A stretch of DNA of 64,000 bases from Phascolarctobacterium faecium DSM 14760 (GCF_003269275.1 NZ_QLTS01000001.1:496001-560000), one strand, 5' to 3'; counted from the stretch's first letter, positions 1-9,459 are shown. The notes: generated from the sequence alone by a model not told the origin. Program-made: numbers and translations.

Positions 1-694
1 TGACTTTTATCCCCGCCAGGGTTAATTTGCTGTATACATAAGCACTTTGCTCAACTGCTGCTTCCAGTGTCAGAGGCTCAAATTCACCACGTTCGTAAAT
101 ATGCTCAAGCGGCGTGCCTTTTATTACCAGCAAGGGATAAATACGGGCAAAAGAAGGACCGAGCCTGAGCACCTGCTCAACCGTAGCTTTGACGCTGTCA
201 AAGTTTTGACCAGGCATACCTACCATTAACTGCAGACCGATCTCAAAGCCATACTGTTTCAGCAAAGAAACAGCCTTATAAACATCGGTAGCCTGATGCC
301 CCCGCTCTGCCGCTGCCAGAACATTATCGTCCAGCGACTGCACACCCAGTTCTACCGTTTTTACGCCGTGTGCCTGCAGCAGCTCTAACCGGGCGGCATC
401 AATATAATCTGGTCGGGTAGATAAGCGAACACTGCCAATAACACCTTCCGCCAAAAGTTTATCTACAGGTCGGAAAAGTTCTGTCTGCAAGTCGGCCGGC
501 AAACCTGTAAACGAGCCACCGTAAAAAGCCGCTTCGTTGGAAGGGCCCGGTTTGATCCATTGCAGATAGCGTTCGAGCTGCTGCTCTACGTCTCTCGACG
601 ACGCAGTCTGCTGACCGCTGATAGTTTTTTGATTACAGAACACGCACTGGTGCGGACAGCCCGCATGCGGTATAAACACAGGTATGATTGCCAC
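1..694 (-). CDS. Elp3-like radical SAM protein (3' part cut off by window edge)
   Basis: The minus strand is open from a GTG at 694 to the window edge, so the C-terminal part is missing. Near the N-terminus it carries the radical SAM signature CPHQCVFCN (CxxxCxxC, binds the 4Fe-4S cluster that cleaves S-adenosylmethionine), then YGGSF and a glycine-rich GLQLMVGMPGQ strand, all typical of the COG1243/Elp3-like group. The GTG start is chosen because AAGGAGG lies 7 bases upstream; an ATG at 712 would place that ribosome site inside the gene. Members of this group sit near rnc in many Firmicutes. The substrate is unknown; a tRNA-modification role is inference. No acetyltransferase domain is visible in the part present. 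Confidence 0.75.
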   Translation of the reverse strand, partial: MAIIPVFIPHAGCPHQCVFCNQKTISGQQTASSRDVEQQLERYLQWIKPGPSNEAAFYGGSFTGLPADLQTELFRPVDKLLAEGVIGSVRLSTRPDYIDAARLELLQAHGVKTVELGVQSLDDNVLAAAERGHQATDVYKAVSLLKQYGFEIGLQLMVGMPGQNFDSVKATVEQVLRLGPSFARIYPLLVIKGTPLEHIYERGEFEPLTLEAAVEQSAYVYSKLTLAGIKV

Positions 695-845
695 TGCCCT
701 GCCTCCTTGCATTAAACGTTTATTATAATGCGGCTTATTAGTGCGCCTGCATTTTTATCAACATGCTTGATAATTGCATTATACCCGTATCACCGCTCCC
801 GGTCAATGCCCGCCATCCGCCCTGGTGTCATTCACAAAATTTTAC

Positions 846-896
846 TTGCCTTTTTTAGAAAATGTTGTTATAATTCAATTAGTCCGATTTCGGACT
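846..896 (+). promoter_or_regulatory. marR-smr promoter with palindromic operator
   Basis: A -35 TTGCCT (846-851) and a -10 TATAAT (869-874) are separated by exactly 17 bases. A perfect inverted repeat, AGTCCGA-TT-TCGGACT, occupies 881-896, at about the transcription start and just before the marR ribosome site (AAAGGAGGG). Position and symmetry fit an autoregulatory MarR operator that blocks transcription when bound. The operator assignment is inference; the promoter and palindrome are seen directly. Confidence 0.75.
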
Positions 897-918
897 TTAT
901 TAAAAAAGGAGGGCGCTT

Positions 919-1359
919 ATGCATAAAGATCTGCAACGGATACGCCACGGCTACTACGACCTTTGGTTCGGCACAAACGCCGTCTATGAACGCTGGGCCA
1001 AATCACACGGACTCAATAACAATTTACTACTGACCCTGTATTTGCTGAAGGAATTTCCAAATGACTGTACCCAGCATCTGATCTGCGAAAAACTGATGCT
1101 GCCCAAACAGACGGTCAACAGTATTCTGTCCGGATTGGAAGACAAAGGCTTCGTCGAAAAAATAATCAGCCCTACTGATAAACGCGTCAAGCTGTTGGTT
1201 TTTACCAGTCAGGGTGCTGCTTATGCCGACGGGCTTTTACAAAAAATGGATGATTTTGAAGAACGGGCGCTGCGTAATATGACCGACGCCCAGCGCAACG
1301 CACTGCTGGAAGGCGGCTTTGCCTGGATGAAGGCTTTACGTGACGCCATAGATGATTAG
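919..1359 (+). CDS. MarR-family transcriptional regulator
   Basis: A 146-residue protein of the usual MarR length. The central part reads as a winged helix-turn-helix (about 30-100: LICEKLMLPKQTVNSILSG, then the wing DKRVKLLVFTSQG), flanked by N- and C-terminal helices used for dimerisation. It starts 9 bases after AAAGGAGGG. It is followed after 9 bases by an SMR efflux gene, so it is probably the ligand-responsive repressor of that pump, acting on the palindrome at 881-896. The ligand cannot be read from sequence. Confidence 0.85.
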   Translation: MHKDLQRIRHGYYDLWFGTNAVYERWAKSHGLNNNLLLTLYLLKEFPNDCTQHLICEKLMLPKQTVNSILSGLEDKGFVEKIISPTDKRVKLLVFTSQGAAYADGLLQKMDDFEERALRNMTDAQRNALLEGGFAWMKALRDAIDD

Positions 1360-1368
1360 GAGGATATC

Positions 1369-1692
1369 ATGGGATTTGTATATTTAGGTTTAGCTATTGT
1401 TTTGGAATTACTGGGCACAACATTTTTGAAATACACACTGGGCTTTACTAAGCTGTCACCTTCGCTGGTAGTAGTTGCAGCTTACACAGGCGCTTTTTAT
1501 TTTCTGTCCCGTTCACTGCAGTTTATTGATTTGAACATTGCGTATGCAACCTGGGCAGGTATCGGTGTCGTTGCCGCAGCCATCATTTCAATGCTGGTCT
1601 TTCACGAAAGCATCAACGCCATCGGCGCCGTCGGTATGGCTTTGGTCGTCAGCGGCGTAGTTCTGCTGAACCTGTATGGACCTTCACACTGA
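1369..1692 (+). CDS. small multidrug resistance (SMR) efflux protein
   Basis: A 107-residue, very hydrophobic protein with four membrane segments, the size of EmrE/QacE proteins. The essential membrane-embedded glutamate is present in LAIVLELLGTTFLK (E14 of EmrE), as is the tryptophan of the YATWAGIG motif. Such proteins work as dimers that exchange protons for cationic or guanidinium-type compounds across the inner membrane. It is co-transcribed with the marR gene just upstream. Whether it exports quaternary amines, guanidinium or polyamines is not decidable here; as a single gene it is more like EmrE/QacE than the paired SMR transporters. Confidence 0.85.
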   Translation: MGFVYLGLAIVLELLGTTFLKYTLGFTKLSPSLVVVAAYTGAFYFLSRSLQFIDLNIAYATWAGIGVVAAAIISMLVFHESINAIGAVGMALVVSGVVLLNLYGPSH

Positions 1693-1710
1693 GCTGAACA
1701 GCAGACAAAG

Positions 1711-1742
1711 AAAACCCTTGCCGGTAAACCGGCAAGGGTTTT
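1711..1742. terminator. bidirectional terminator between smr and rnc
   Basis: A 15-bp perfect stem (1711-1725 with 1728-1742) with an AA loop has A/T-rich flanks on both sides. It can end the plus-strand marR-smr transcript and the long minus-strand fab-rnc transcript. Confidence 0.85.
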
Positions 1743-1745
1743 CTT

Positions 1746-2474
1746 TTATTTAGGAAAGCCTGTCAAAGGCGCGCCCATTTTTTCAAGAGCGCTTTTAGCA
1801 GCCTGCTGTTCCGCTTCCTTTTTCGTCCTGCCTTCGCCTGAACCGATATGTTTACCGTTAACGGAAACAATGGTGGCAAAATGTTTGTTGTGTTCAGGAC
1901 CTTTGGAACCGATCAGCTCATAGACGATATCAACATCGCCATCCTGCTGCGCAACTTCCTGCAGCCTTGTTTTAAAATCACTGCAAATGCCGTGCGTACA
2001 GATAAAATCCAGCTCGGCTTTCATTAACCCCAGTAAAAATACACGGGCTGCTTCCATACCCTGGTCTAAATAATAAGCCCCAAGTACAGATTCAAAAGCG
2101 TCGGCCAGGATAGAAGCGCGTTCGCGTCCTCCCGACAAACCTTCTCCCTTTCCTAAAAGCAGGTAATCACCAAGATTTATTTTACGGGCATATTCAGCCA
2201 GCGATGCTTCGCAGACGATATGGGCCCTGAGCTTGGTAAGTTCTCCTTCGTTAAGGTTGGGGAAAGTGCAGTACATATATGTACTGACGATAACGCTGAG
2301 CACGGAGTCGCCTAAAAATTCTACGCGTTCGTTATGTTCCGGACGCGGTAATTCTTTAGATTCGTGAGCGTATGATGTATGCGTCAGAGCGCTGTTTAGA
2401 AGTTCCAGCTTGTGCATTTCGATGCCAAGGCTTTGACAGAACTTCAGCAGCTGCTCTTTGCGCGTGTCTTGCAT
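1746..2474 (-). CDS. rnc: ribonuclease III
   Basis: A 242-residue endonuclease that cuts double-stranded RNA, for example in rRNA maturation. The RNase III signature NERVEFLGDSVLSVIVS carries the catalytic acidic residues, and the second acidic cluster is in ILADAFESVLGAYYLDQG. The C-terminal ~70 residues form a double-stranded RNA-binding domain ending in GEGRTKKEAEQQAAKSALEKM. Length is normal. It is the last gene of the fab operon, 20 bases after the fabF stop; the Shine-Dalgarno is weak (GAGTGAT), suggesting it depends on read-through from fabF. Confidence 0.95.
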   Translation of the reverse strand: MQDTRKEQLLKFCQSLGIEMHKLELLNSALTHTSYAHESKELPRPEHNERVEFLGDSVLSVIVSTYMYCTFPNLNEGELTKLRAHIVCEASLAEYARKINLGDYLLLGKGEGLSGGRERASILADAFESVLGAYYLDQGMEAARVFLLGLMKAELDFICTHGICSDFKTRLQEVAQQDGDVDIVYELIGSKGPEHNKHFATIVSVNGKHIGSGEGRTKKEAEQQAAKSALEKMGAPLTGFPK

Positions 2475-2494
2475 TTAAATCACTCTATTCTCAA

Positions 2495-3748
2495 TTAAGC
2501 TTGATATTTTTTGAAGAGAATGGTGGCATTATGGCCGCCAAAGCCGAAGTTATTGGACAGAGCCGCTCTTACTTCTGCTTTACGGGCTACGTTAGGAACA
2601 TAGTCGAGGTCCAGACCTTCTTCTAAATCAGGGTCTTCATAGTTGATCGTCGGAGGGATAATACCATTCTCAATGGTCATGACGGTAGCAATTGCTTCTA
2701 CGCCGCCTGCAGCGCCCAGCAAATGTCCTGTCATGGATTTGTTCGAGCTGATAGTCATTTTATAAGCATGATCGCCAAAAACCTTTTTAGCAGCTAAAGT
2801 CTCATTCAAATCATTACGATGGGTAGAAGTACCATGAGCGTTGATGTAATCAACGTCTTCCGGTTTCATACCAGCATCGTCGATAGCCTGCTGCATGCAC
2901 AGGGCAGGCATTTCACCGCTCGGATCAGGAGCAGTGATGTGATAAGCGTCGGCATTCATGCCAAAGCCTACTACTTCAGCATAGATATGAGCTCCACGTG
3001 CCAAAGCATGTTCCAGCTCTTCCATAACTACTACGCCGGCACCTTCACCCATAACAAAACCGTCGCGTTTTTTATCGAACGGACAGGAAGCCTTTTCAGG
3101 ATGTTCGTTGTTGGTGGAAAGAGCTTTCATGTTACCGAAGCCTGCTATAGCAACAGGAGAAACAGCAGCTTCTGTGCCGCCTGCGATCATAATATCGGCA
3201 TCGCCATATTGAATAGTGCGCAGAGCGTCGCCGATACAGTTAGTGCCGGTAGCACAAGCTGTGATGATAGCGGTATTAGGGCCTTTAAAGCCTAAAGCAA
3301 TAGAAATCTGGCCGGCAGGCATATTCGGGATCTCCATCGGAATGAAGAAGGGACTGATTTTGCCTGGACCTTTTTCGCCATATTTTAAAGACTGCTCGAG
3401 GAAGGTATGGATGCCGCCAATGCCGCTGCCAACGCAAACGCCGGCACGAACGGGATCAATTTTTTCCAGATCGAGTTCAGCATCTTCCACTGCCAGTTTA
3501 GCAGCCGCTACAGCAAACTGGGTCACACGATCCATACGTTTGCCTTCTTTTTTATCGCCATAGTTAGCGAAATCAAAATCTTTAACTTCGCCTGCAATTT
3601 TAGTGGTGAAGCCAGGATCAGAAGCATCAAACTGGGTAATGAGACCGATACCGGATTTACCAGCGATCAGATTGCCCCAAAATTCATCTTTGCCGATGCC
3701 GATTGGAGTAATCGGGCCAACACCGGTAATAACGACTCGTCTTTTCAA
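2495..3748 (-). CDS. fabF: 3-oxoacyl-ACP synthase II (KAS II)
   Basis: A 417-residue condensing enzyme that elongates acyl-ACP with malonyl-ACP in type II fatty-acid synthesis. The catalytic triad is visible: Cys in [15 protein letters not shown], His in [11 protein letters not shown] and His in [14 protein letters not shown]. The C-terminus ends in the family motif [14 protein letters not shown]. It is preceded by fabK (16-base gap) and followed by rnc. KAS II is the temperature-responsive elongation enzyme in many bacteria; whether it is the only elongating KAS here is not known. Confidence 0.96.
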   Translation of the reverse strand: MKRRVVITGVGPITPIGIGKDEFWGNLIAGKSGIGLITQFDASDPGFTTKIAGEVKDFDFANYGDKKEGKRMDRVTQFAVAAAKLAVEDAELDLEKIDPVRAGVCVGSGIGGIHTFLEQSLKYGEKGPGKISPFFIPMEIPNMPAGQISIALGFKGPNTAIITACATGTNCIGDALRTIQYGDADIMIAGGTEAAVSPVAIAGFGNMKALSTNNEHPEKASCPFDKKRDGFVMGEGAGVVVMEELEHALARGAHIYAEVVGFGMNADAYHITAPDPSGEMPALCMQQAIDDAGMKPEDVDYINAHGTSTHRNDLNETLAAKKVFGDHAYKMTISSNKSMTGHLLGAAGGVEAIATVMTIENGIIPPTINYEDPDLEEGLDLDYVPNVARKAEVRAALSNNFGFGGHNATILFKKYQA

Positions 3749-3764
3749 AATAAATCACCTCAAA

Positions 3765-4718
3765 TTAAATTTTTGCTATTTCTTCTTTCAGTCTTCTGAA
3801 AATTTCTTTCACGGGTAAAATTTCTTTGATCTTCCACATATTGGCACCTGTAAAAACAAGGCCGGTTTCAACATCGCCCTGCTGAGCTCTGGTGAGCGCG
3901 CGGATGATGCAGAAGCTGCGGGAGCATTGTTTAAGGCAGTTATCACAGGTGCGGGGACGCGGCTGCGTACCTTCCAGAACCTGTTTGGCAAAAGGATTAA
4001 GGATCGCCCTGCCTTTATAGCCAACGGGACTGTCGATCTGTACAACGTCCTCTTTGGTCATTTTGAGATATAATTCTTTCAGCGCCGGAGCACCGTTGGA
4101 TTCTTCGCTGGCGGCAAAACGACTGCCCATCTGCACACCGCTGGCACCTAATTTAAGAAGCTCCGCTACAGCTGCGCCGTCAGTAGCTCCGCCGGCGGCG
4201 ATAACCGGAATATTGACCGCCTTGACAATGTCAGGCAGAATATCTTTGATGGACTGTTGAGTCCCAAGATGTCCTCCCGCCTCTGTTCCTTCCACTACAA
4301 TAGCGGCTGCACCGAGCTTTTCAGATATTTTAGCTAGTTTGACAGAGGAAACGATGGGCACTACGGCTACGTTATGTTCACGCCCCACGGCGAAAATATC
4401 TCTTGAAAAACCGGCACCGGCAACGATCAGGTCAATTTTTTCTTCGGCAGCAGTGGTAATTAGCCCAAGAAATTCGCGGGCCGCAACCATGGCATTAATG
4501 CCGATGATGCCTTTCCCGCCGGTAAGCTTTCTGGCCAGCCGGATCTCTTTACGCAGCTCGTCAAACGCCATGCCGGACGCTGCGATGAGTCCTATTCCGC
4601 CTTCCTGCGCAACGGCTGCCGCCAAACGCGCGGTAGACAGTCTGATAGCCATTCCGCCTTGTATGATCGGTACTTCGGCTGTCAAATCACCTATTTTAAG
4701 TACTGGTAGTTTCAACAA
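3765..4718 (-). CDS. fabK: enoyl-ACP reductase II (flavoprotein FabK)
   Basis: A 317-residue TIM-barrel flavoprotein of the nitronate monooxygenase/FabK superfamily. Motifs seen: PIIQGGMAIRLS at the start, VVEGTEAGGHLG in the centre, VIAAGGATDGAAVAELLKLGASGVQMGSRF for the FMN phosphate site. The cysteine-rich tail CDNCLKQC is also seen. Its place between acpP and fabF supports the FabK assignment (NAD(P)H reduction of trans-2-enoyl-ACP) over a nitroalkane oxidase. No FabI-type reductase is seen in the window. FabK enzymes are insensitive to triclosan, so this reductase step is expected to resist it (family knowledge). Confidence 0.88.
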   Translation of the reverse strand: MLKLPVLKIGDLTAEVPIIQGGMAIRLSTARLAAAVAQEGGIGLIAASGMAFDELRKEIRLARKLTGGKGIIGINAMVAAREFLGLITTAAEEKIDLIVAGAGFSRDIFAVGREHNVAVVPIVSSVKLAKISEKLGAAAIVVEGTEAGGHLGTQQSIKDILPDIVKAVNIPVIAAGGATDGAAVAELLKLGASGVQMGSRFAASEESNGAPALKELYLKMTKEDVVQIDSPVGYKGRAILNPFAKQVLEGTQPRPRTCDNCLKQCSRSFCIIRALTRAQQGDVETGLVFTGANMWKIKEILPVKEIFRRLKEEIAKI

Positions 4719-4750
4719 ATATCCCCCATTTCAGGACTACTGCAACTGTC

Positions 4751-4776
4751 AGGGAAAGCTCCTAAGAGCTTTCCCT
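4751..4776 (-). other. intra-operon stem-loop behind acpP
   Basis: A perfect 11-bp stem (4751-4761 with 4766-4776) and a 4-base loop lie between the acpP stop and fabK. No T-run follows on the minus strand, so it is not a standard terminator. It may stabilise the upstream acpP message, since ACP is needed in far larger amounts than the enzymes. Function is inference. Confidence 0.6.
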
Positions 4777-4791
4777 TGAGCTGCTAAAAGA

Positions 4792-5022
4792 TTATTTTTC
4801 TTCATCCAACATTTTGACTGCATCAGCCACGGTGCGGATTTTTTCAGCTTTTTCGTCAGGGATTTCAACTTCAAATTCCTCTTCGAAAGCCATGATTAAT
4901 TCAACGATGTCGAGGGAGTCAGCGCCCAGATCATCGATGAAGGATGATTCCATCTTTACTTCATCAGCGTCAACGCTCAATTGCTCGACAGTAATGTCTC
5001 TTACTTTTTCGAAAGTGCTCAT
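4792..5022 (-). CDS. acpP: acyl carrier protein
   Basis: A 76-residue acidic four-helix protein. The Ser that receives 4'-phosphopantetheine is in [18 protein letters not shown], the standard DSLD(I/M)VEL motif. It carries the growing acyl chain between all Fab enzymes encoded around it. A strong AAGGAGGTGA ribosome site precedes the ATG, in keeping with high expression, and a stem-loop follows the stop. Length and sequence are fully typical. Confidence 0.97.
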   Translation of the reverse strand: MSTFEKVRDITVEQLSVDADEVKMESSFIDDLGADSLDIVELIMAFEEEFEVEIPDEKAEKIRTVADAVKMLDEEK

Positions 5023-5068
5023 TTACGATTCACCTCCTTCCAAAGGTCTTTTTTTAAGAATTGCATAA

Positions 5069-5812
5069 TTACATTACCATACCACCGTCAACATGTAAAG
5101 TCTGACCGGTTATGTAAGCAGCATCGTCACTTACAAGGAACAATACTGCCTTGGCAATATCTTCAGGTTCGCCAAGACGCGCCAGCGGGATACCGGCTTC
5201 CATATCGGCTACTACTTTTTCTGGTAAAACGCTGGTCATATCAGTTTTGATAAAACCAGGTGCAACACCGTTAACAGTGATCCCACGGGCTGCAACTTCT
5301 TTAGCTACAGATTTGGTGAAACCTATGCAGCCTGCTTTTGCTGCAGCATAGTTGGCCTGACCGGCATTGCCCATTACACCTACGACAGAGGTGATGTTGA
5401 CGATACGGCCCGCTCTTTGTTTCATCATGTATTTGACAGCTGCTTTAGTGCAGTTGAAAACACCTTTGAGGTTAGTGTTCAGCACTGCGTCCCAATCTTC
5501 TTCCTTCATACGCATCAGTAGATTGTCACGAGTGATGCCTGCATTATTGACTAAAATGTCGATACGGCCGAATTCTTTGATAACGGCATCGATCATTTCA
5601 GTGCAGACTTCAAGCTGGGCAACGTCACCCTGCAGCAGCAGAACTTTGCGTCCCATAGCTTCGATTTCAGCAGCCACTGCTTCAGCAGCAGCTTTGTTAC
5701 CGGCATAATTGACAGCGACATCAGCTCCTGCAGCAGCCAGCGCCACTGCGATAGCTTTACCGATACCGCGGGAAGCACCTGTAACCAGTGCGATTTTACC
5801 TTCTAACTGCAT
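5069..5812 (-). CDS. fabG: 3-oxoacyl-ACP reductase
   Basis: A 247-residue short-chain dehydrogenase that reduces 3-oxoacyl-ACP with NADPH. The cofactor motif [11 protein letters not shown] lies near the N-terminus and NNAG follows. The catalytic Ser-Tyr-Lys set is in [21 protein letters not shown]. The C-terminus ends in [12 protein letters not shown], as usual for FabG. The ATG at 5812 is chosen because AAGGAGG lies 10 bases upstream and it matches the family start [14 protein letters not shown]; a longer reading frame to 5863 runs into fabD and is not needed. One base separates it from the fabD stop, so translation is probably coupled. Confidence 0.96.
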   Translation of the reverse strand: MQLEGKIALVTGASRGIGKAIAVALAAAGADVAVNYAGNKAAAEAVAAEIEAMGRKVLLLQGDVAQLEVCTEMIDAVIKEFGRIDILVNNAGITRDNLLMRMKEEDWDAVLNTNLKGVFNCTKAAVKYMMKQRAGRIVNITSVVGVMGNAGQANYAAAKAGCIGFTKSVAKEVAARGITVNGVAPGFIKTDMTSVLPEKVVADMEAGIPLARLGEPEDIAKAVLFLVSDDAAYITGQTLHVDGGMVM

Positions 5813-5813
5813 T

Positions 5814-6761
5814 TTAACGAACCTCCTTAAAATAAGCAAGTGTTTTTTCAAGGCTTGCTTCATCTTCGACGTTCAAAGCAGCCATACCCTTGGCAATTTT
5901 TTTAGTAAAACCGGACAGAACCTTGCCTGGGCCGACTTCGACAAAAGTATCGACGCCGCCTGCGATCATATGGTTGACAGAGGTTTCCCAAAGTACAGGC
6001 ATAGCAGCCTGACGGATCAGAGATTCTTTGATTTCTTCTCCTTTGGTAACTTCAGTTGCAGTTACATTAGCGACGACAGGAATCTTAGCGTCGTGGAAGG
6101 TAATAGTTTCAAAAACTTCAGCCAGACGTTTGGAAGCCGGCTGCATAAGAGTGCTGTGGAAAGGTGCGCTTACGGGAAGAAGAACAGCGCGTTTGGCGCC
6201 GGCTTCTTTCAACGCCGCCAAAGCTTTGTCCACTGCGCCTACAGAGCCTGCAATAACGACCTGGCCAGGGCAGTTGAAGTTTACTGCCTGTACAGCTTCA
6301 CCGCATTCAGCTTCAACAGTACGGCAGATATCAATGATTTTATCGCTTTCAAGACCTAAGACAGCGGCCATGCTGCCTTCGCCAACAGGAACAGCTTCCT
6401 GCATGAACTGGCCACGTTTACGAACGATACGGACAGCATCAGCAAAGTCCAAAGCACCTGCCAAAACCAAAGCAGAATATTCACCCAGGCTATGGCCAGC
6501 AGCAACTTCGCAGCTCAGTCCGTTTTCTTTCAGCACCTCAGCACAGGCTACGCTGGCAGTCAGGATAGCCGGTTGAGTATTAAAGGTCAGACGCAGCTGA
6601 TCTTCCGGACCATTAAAACACATATCGCTGATGGAGAAACCCAAAGCTTCGTCAGCAGCTTCAAAAACCTTGCGAGCGCAAGTATAGTTATCATAAAGAT
6701 CTTTACACATACCTACAGTTTGGGAACCTTGTCCCGGGAATACAAATGCAATTTTGCTCAT
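5814..6761 (-). CDS. fabD: malonyl-CoA:ACP malonyltransferase
   Basis: A 315-residue enzyme that moves malonyl from CoA to ACP. The start [18 protein letters not shown] is the family hallmark, the active-site Ser is in [10 protein letters not shown], and the partner His is in [10 protein letters not shown]. Length is standard. It sits between fabH and fabG in the operon, and its 3' end contains the fabG ribosome site. Confidence 0.96.
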   Translation of the reverse strand: MSKIAFVFPGQGSQTVGMCKDLYDNYTCARKVFEAADEALGFSISDMCFNGPEDQLRLTFNTQPAILTASVACAEVLKENGLSCEVAAGHSLGEYSALVLAGALDFADAVRIVRKRGQFMQEAVPVGEGSMAAVLGLESDKIIDICRTVEAECGEAVQAVNFNCPGQVVIAGSVGAVDKALAALKEAGAKRAVLLPVSAPFHSTLMQPASKRLAEVFETITFHDAKIPVVANVTATEVTKGEEIKESLIRQAAMPVLWETSVNHMIAGGVDTFVEVGPGKVLSGFTKKIAKGMAALNVEDEASLEKTLAYFKEVR

Positions 6762-6806
6762 TGGGAAAACCTCTCTTTCGTCTTTTGCTCAATTGTTCTT
6801 GCAGGT

Positions 6807-7796
6807 TTATTTACTCCATTTAAGCACAATGGAAGACCATGTGAGGCCAGCACCGAAACCAACCAACAGTACTGTACCGCCTTTTTTAAGTACGCCCTGC
6901 TCCTGCGCCTCGCACAGGGCAATGGGAATGGAAGCAGCGGAAGTATTGCCGTATTTATCGACATTTACCCAAACTTTTTCCATTGGCATTTTCAAACGTT
7001 TAGCAGCACTGTTAATAATGCGGATATTAGCCTGATGCGGAACCAGAAGATCGACATCAGCCGGTTCAAGACCTGCTTTAGCTAAAGCTCGTTTAGCCGT
7101 TTTACCCATGATCTGGATTGCAAATTTAAATACTTCATTGCCGTTCATATGGATAAAATGCTCTCTTGCATCTACTGTTTCGTGAGAAGCCGGTCTGCGG
7201 CTGCCTCCAGCCGGCTGGAACAGATATTTACCGCCGCTGCCGTCGCTGCCGAGATCGATACCCAAAACACCAAGACCATCCTCGACTTCACCAATGACCG
7301 CCGCTCCTGCACCGTCACCAAAAAGAACGCAGGTATTGCGGTCTTCCCAGTTCATAATGCGGCTTAAAGTTTCAGCACCGATGATGAGCGCTTTTTTGTA
7401 CAAACCGGATTTTACCATCTGGCTTGCTACGCCCAGACTGTAAACAAAGCCGGAGCAGCCTGCGGACAGATCGAATGCGGCTGCATTTTTAGCGCCGATA
7501 CGGTCCTGTACCAGACAAGCGGTAGAGGGAAAAGCATGGTCAGCAGAAGCAGTTGCCACGATGACCAGTTCGATTTCTTCAGGGCTTACGCCTGCGTCAG
7601 CCAAAGCACGTTCTGCCGCAATAACGGACATATCGGATGTAGCTTCGCCTTCAGCGGCAATATGCCTGTTTTTAATGCCTGTACGTTCAACGATCCACTC
7701 GTCGCTGGTTTCTACTATTTTTTCAAGATCATGGTTGGTCAGCACCTTTTCAGGCACATAGCAGCCCAGACCTAAAATACCAACTGCTTTTTCCAT
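6807..7796 (-). CDS. fabH: 3-oxoacyl-ACP synthase III (KAS III)
   Basis: A 329-residue initiating condensing enzyme that joins an acyl-CoA primer to malonyl-ACP. The catalytic Cys is in FDLSAGCSGFVYSL, His in VPHQANIRI and Asn in VDKYGNTSAAS. It ends in GFGAGLTWSSIVLKW, as in typical FabH. The gene begins directly after plsX: the plsX stop and fabH ATG are adjacent (7797/7796), so the two are translationally coupled. Primer preference (acetyl or branched) cannot be judged from this reading. Confidence 0.96.
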   Translation of the reverse strand: MEKAVGILGLGCYVPEKVLTNHDLEKIVETSDEWIVERTGIKNRHIAAEGEATSDMSVIAAERALADAGVSPEEIELVIVATASADHAFPSTACLVQDRIGAKNAAAFDLSAGCSGFVYSLGVASQMVKSGLYKKALIIGAETLSRIMNWEDRNTCVLFGDGAGAAVIGEVEDGLGVLGIDLGSDGSGGKYLFQPAGGSRRPASHETVDAREHFIHMNGNEVFKFAIQIMGKTAKRALAKAGLEPADVDLLVPHQANIRIINSAAKRLKMPMEKVWVNVDKYGNTSAASIPIALCEAQEQGVLKKGGTVLLVGFGAGLTWSSIVLKWSK

Positions 7797-8816
7797 TTAT
7801 ATTTCCTCGTTTCCTTTTCTTGATTTCACGATATTGCCGGCAATATGTTCAACTACATCACGCTCAGCAAAATCTATAGCCACGCCGATTGCATTTTTGA
7901 TAGCCTTTGCTTTACTGCTGCCATGGCAGATAATAAAAGGTGCCTTGACACCCAAAAGCAGCGCACCGCCGTATTCAGCCGGATCAAGCCGCTTGGCAAG
8001 CCCCTTCATAGCCGGTTTGATCAAAAGTCCGCCCAGCTTGGCCAGAAAACCGCCATTCAAAATAGCTTCTTTCATTAACTTCATTATAGCACTTGCAAGA
8101 CCTTCTGCAAACTTCAGGACTACATTGCCGACAAACCCGTCGCAGACGACTACGTCAACAGTGCCTTTGTTAATGTCACGGCCTTCTACATTACCGACAA
8201 AGTTGATATGTTCTTCAGCCTTGAGCAGAGGATAAGTAGCAAGAGCCTGCTCGTTACCTTTTGTTTCTTCTTCACCGATATTCAAAAGCCCGACGCGCGG
8301 ATTTTTTATTTTCAGCATCAACTCAGCATAAACGCTGCCCATGATAGCACTTTGCACCATATGTTCGGGTTTGGCGTCGACTTTAGCACCGCTGTCTAAA
8401 ACTACTGTCGTCCCGGTAAGACTTGGGATAGGAGTCGCGATAGCCGGACGTTCGATGCCCCTGATGCGTCCCAGTCCAAACAATGCTGCGGCTACTGCCG
8501 CCCCTGTGCTTCCGGACGATACCAGCGCATCACACTCTTTATCACGCAGCAGCTTCGTAGCAACGACGATAGACGCATCTTTTTTAGTTTTTACTGCTAT
8601 ACCTGGATGTTCATCCATATTAATAACTTCGCTGGAATGATGTACTGTGATTTTTCGTTCATCAGCAGCATTATATTCCTCCAGCAGTTTTTTTATAATT
8701 TCGGAGTCGCCTACGAGAACGACTTCACAGTCATACGCTCTGACAGCCTGGACAGCTCCCAAAACCAGTTCTTGAGGTCCATAGTCAGTTCCCATCACAT
8801 CAACCGCAATTTTCAC
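7797..8816 (-). CDS. plsX: phosphate acyltransferase PlsX
   Basis: A 339-residue enzyme making acyl-phosphate from acyl-ACP for phospholipid synthesis. The N-terminus MKIAVDVMGTDYGPQELVLGA and the segment SSGSTGAAVAA are diagnostic. It is downstream of fapR (sharing one base at 8816) and upstream of fabH, the order seen in Bacillus-type fapR operons. Through PlsX and PlsY the fatty acids made by this operon enter membrane lipid. Confidence 0.96.
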   Translation of the reverse strand: MKIAVDVMGTDYGPQELVLGAVQAVRAYDCEVVLVGDSEIIKKLLEEYNAADERKITVHHSSEVINMDEHPGIAVKTKKDASIVVATKLLRDKECDALVSSGSTGAAVAAALFGLGRIRGIERPAIATPIPSLTGTTVVLDSGAKVDAKPEHMVQSAIMGSVYAELMLKIKNPRVGLLNIGEEETKGNEQALATYPLLKAEEHINFVGNVEGRDINKGTVDVVVCDGFVGNVVLKFAEGLASAIMKLMKEAILNGGFLAKLGGLLIKPAMKGLAKRLDPAEYGGALLLGVKAPFIICHGSSKAKAIKNAIGVAIDFAERDVVEHIAGNIVKSRKGNEEI

Positions 8817-9388
8817 TATTTCTCGATCCTTTCGTTGGGCAGTGATACAATAATGAATTTAGCACGAAACACTTCTTCGTTATTGTTGCGAACTTTGACC
8901 CAGATAACATATTTATCATGCTCACGGCGGATCACCTCCGCCTTAGCGACTAAGGTTGCACCGGCATAGACCGGTACTTTATACTTAACATTACCCACCC
9001 CTGTCAAGGCCGCATCTGCATCGACTACAGCCAGAGCCAGGGTATTGGCCATCGCAAACATATAGTAACCGCGTGCGACGCCTGTTTTTTCCAGCACCAT
9101 TTCCGGCGTTATTTTCAGCATCGAAATACCGATCTTATTCAATTCCAGATCAATAAGATCGCCGACAATATCTTTTTTGTCGATGGCTTTCAATTTTGTC
9201 TGCGCATTTTCGGCCATCTGACGTGTACGTTCACGTACTTCCGGAATATTCATTCGCAGGCGATCCAAACGGATTGTCTGGATACTGACTTCAAGTGCTT
9301 TAGCAAGCTGCTCGTCTGTCAAAAATGGATTGCGTTCCAACATCTTGGACAGATTTTCCTGCCGTATTATTTTTTTGGAAGAATTCAT
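8816..9388 (-). CDS. fapR: fatty-acid/phospholipid synthesis repressor FapR
   Basis: A 190-residue regulator: an N-terminal helix-turn-helix (about 20-50, LTDEQLAKALEVSIQTIRLDR) linked to a C-terminal hot-dog fold that senses malonyl-CoA (YAGATLVAKAEVIRRE region). In FapR proteins malonyl-CoA binding releases the operator and induces lipid synthesis. The ATG at 9388 is chosen, with a GGGTGAT site upstream; a TTG at 9412 would fall inside the operator itself. It is the first gene after its own promoter and should repress plsX-fabHDG-acpP-fabKF. Confidence 0.93.
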   Translation of the reverse strand: MNSSKKIIRQENLSKMLERNPFLTDEQLAKALEVSIQTIRLDRLRMNIPEVRERTRQMAENAQTKLKAIDKKDIVGDLIDLELNKIGISMLKITPEMVLEKTGVARGYYMFAMANTLALAVVDADAALTGVGNVKYKVPVYAGATLVAKAEVIRREHDKYVIWVKVRNNNEEVFRAKFIIVSLPNERIEK

Positions 9389-9401
9389 TTTATCACCCGA
9401 C

Positions 9402-9459
9402 TTTAGTACCAACTATTAATATCTAGAGGTATTATAAAAGCTCACAATAAAAAAAGCAA
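9402..9459 (-). promoter_or_regulatory. fapR operon promoter with FapR operator
   Basis: On the minus strand, -35 TTGCTT (9454-9459) and -10 TATAAT (9431-9436) are 17 bases apart. Just downstream, 9402-9421 holds an imperfect palindrome containing TTAGTACC and TATTAA half-sites, in line with the known FapR operator core TTAGTACC. It lies between the promoter and the fapR ATG, where bound FapR would block transcription. The operator call rests on motif recall and position. Confidence 0.85.

Noticed and set aside
728-1033. Plus-strand reading frame over the marR promoter
   Set aside because: It overlaps the promoter, operator and start of marR in another frame and has no ribosome site or family likeness.
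8816-9412. TTG start of fapR at 9412
   Set aside because: The codon lies inside the operator palindrome; the ATG at 9388 with GGGTGAT upstream is the better start.
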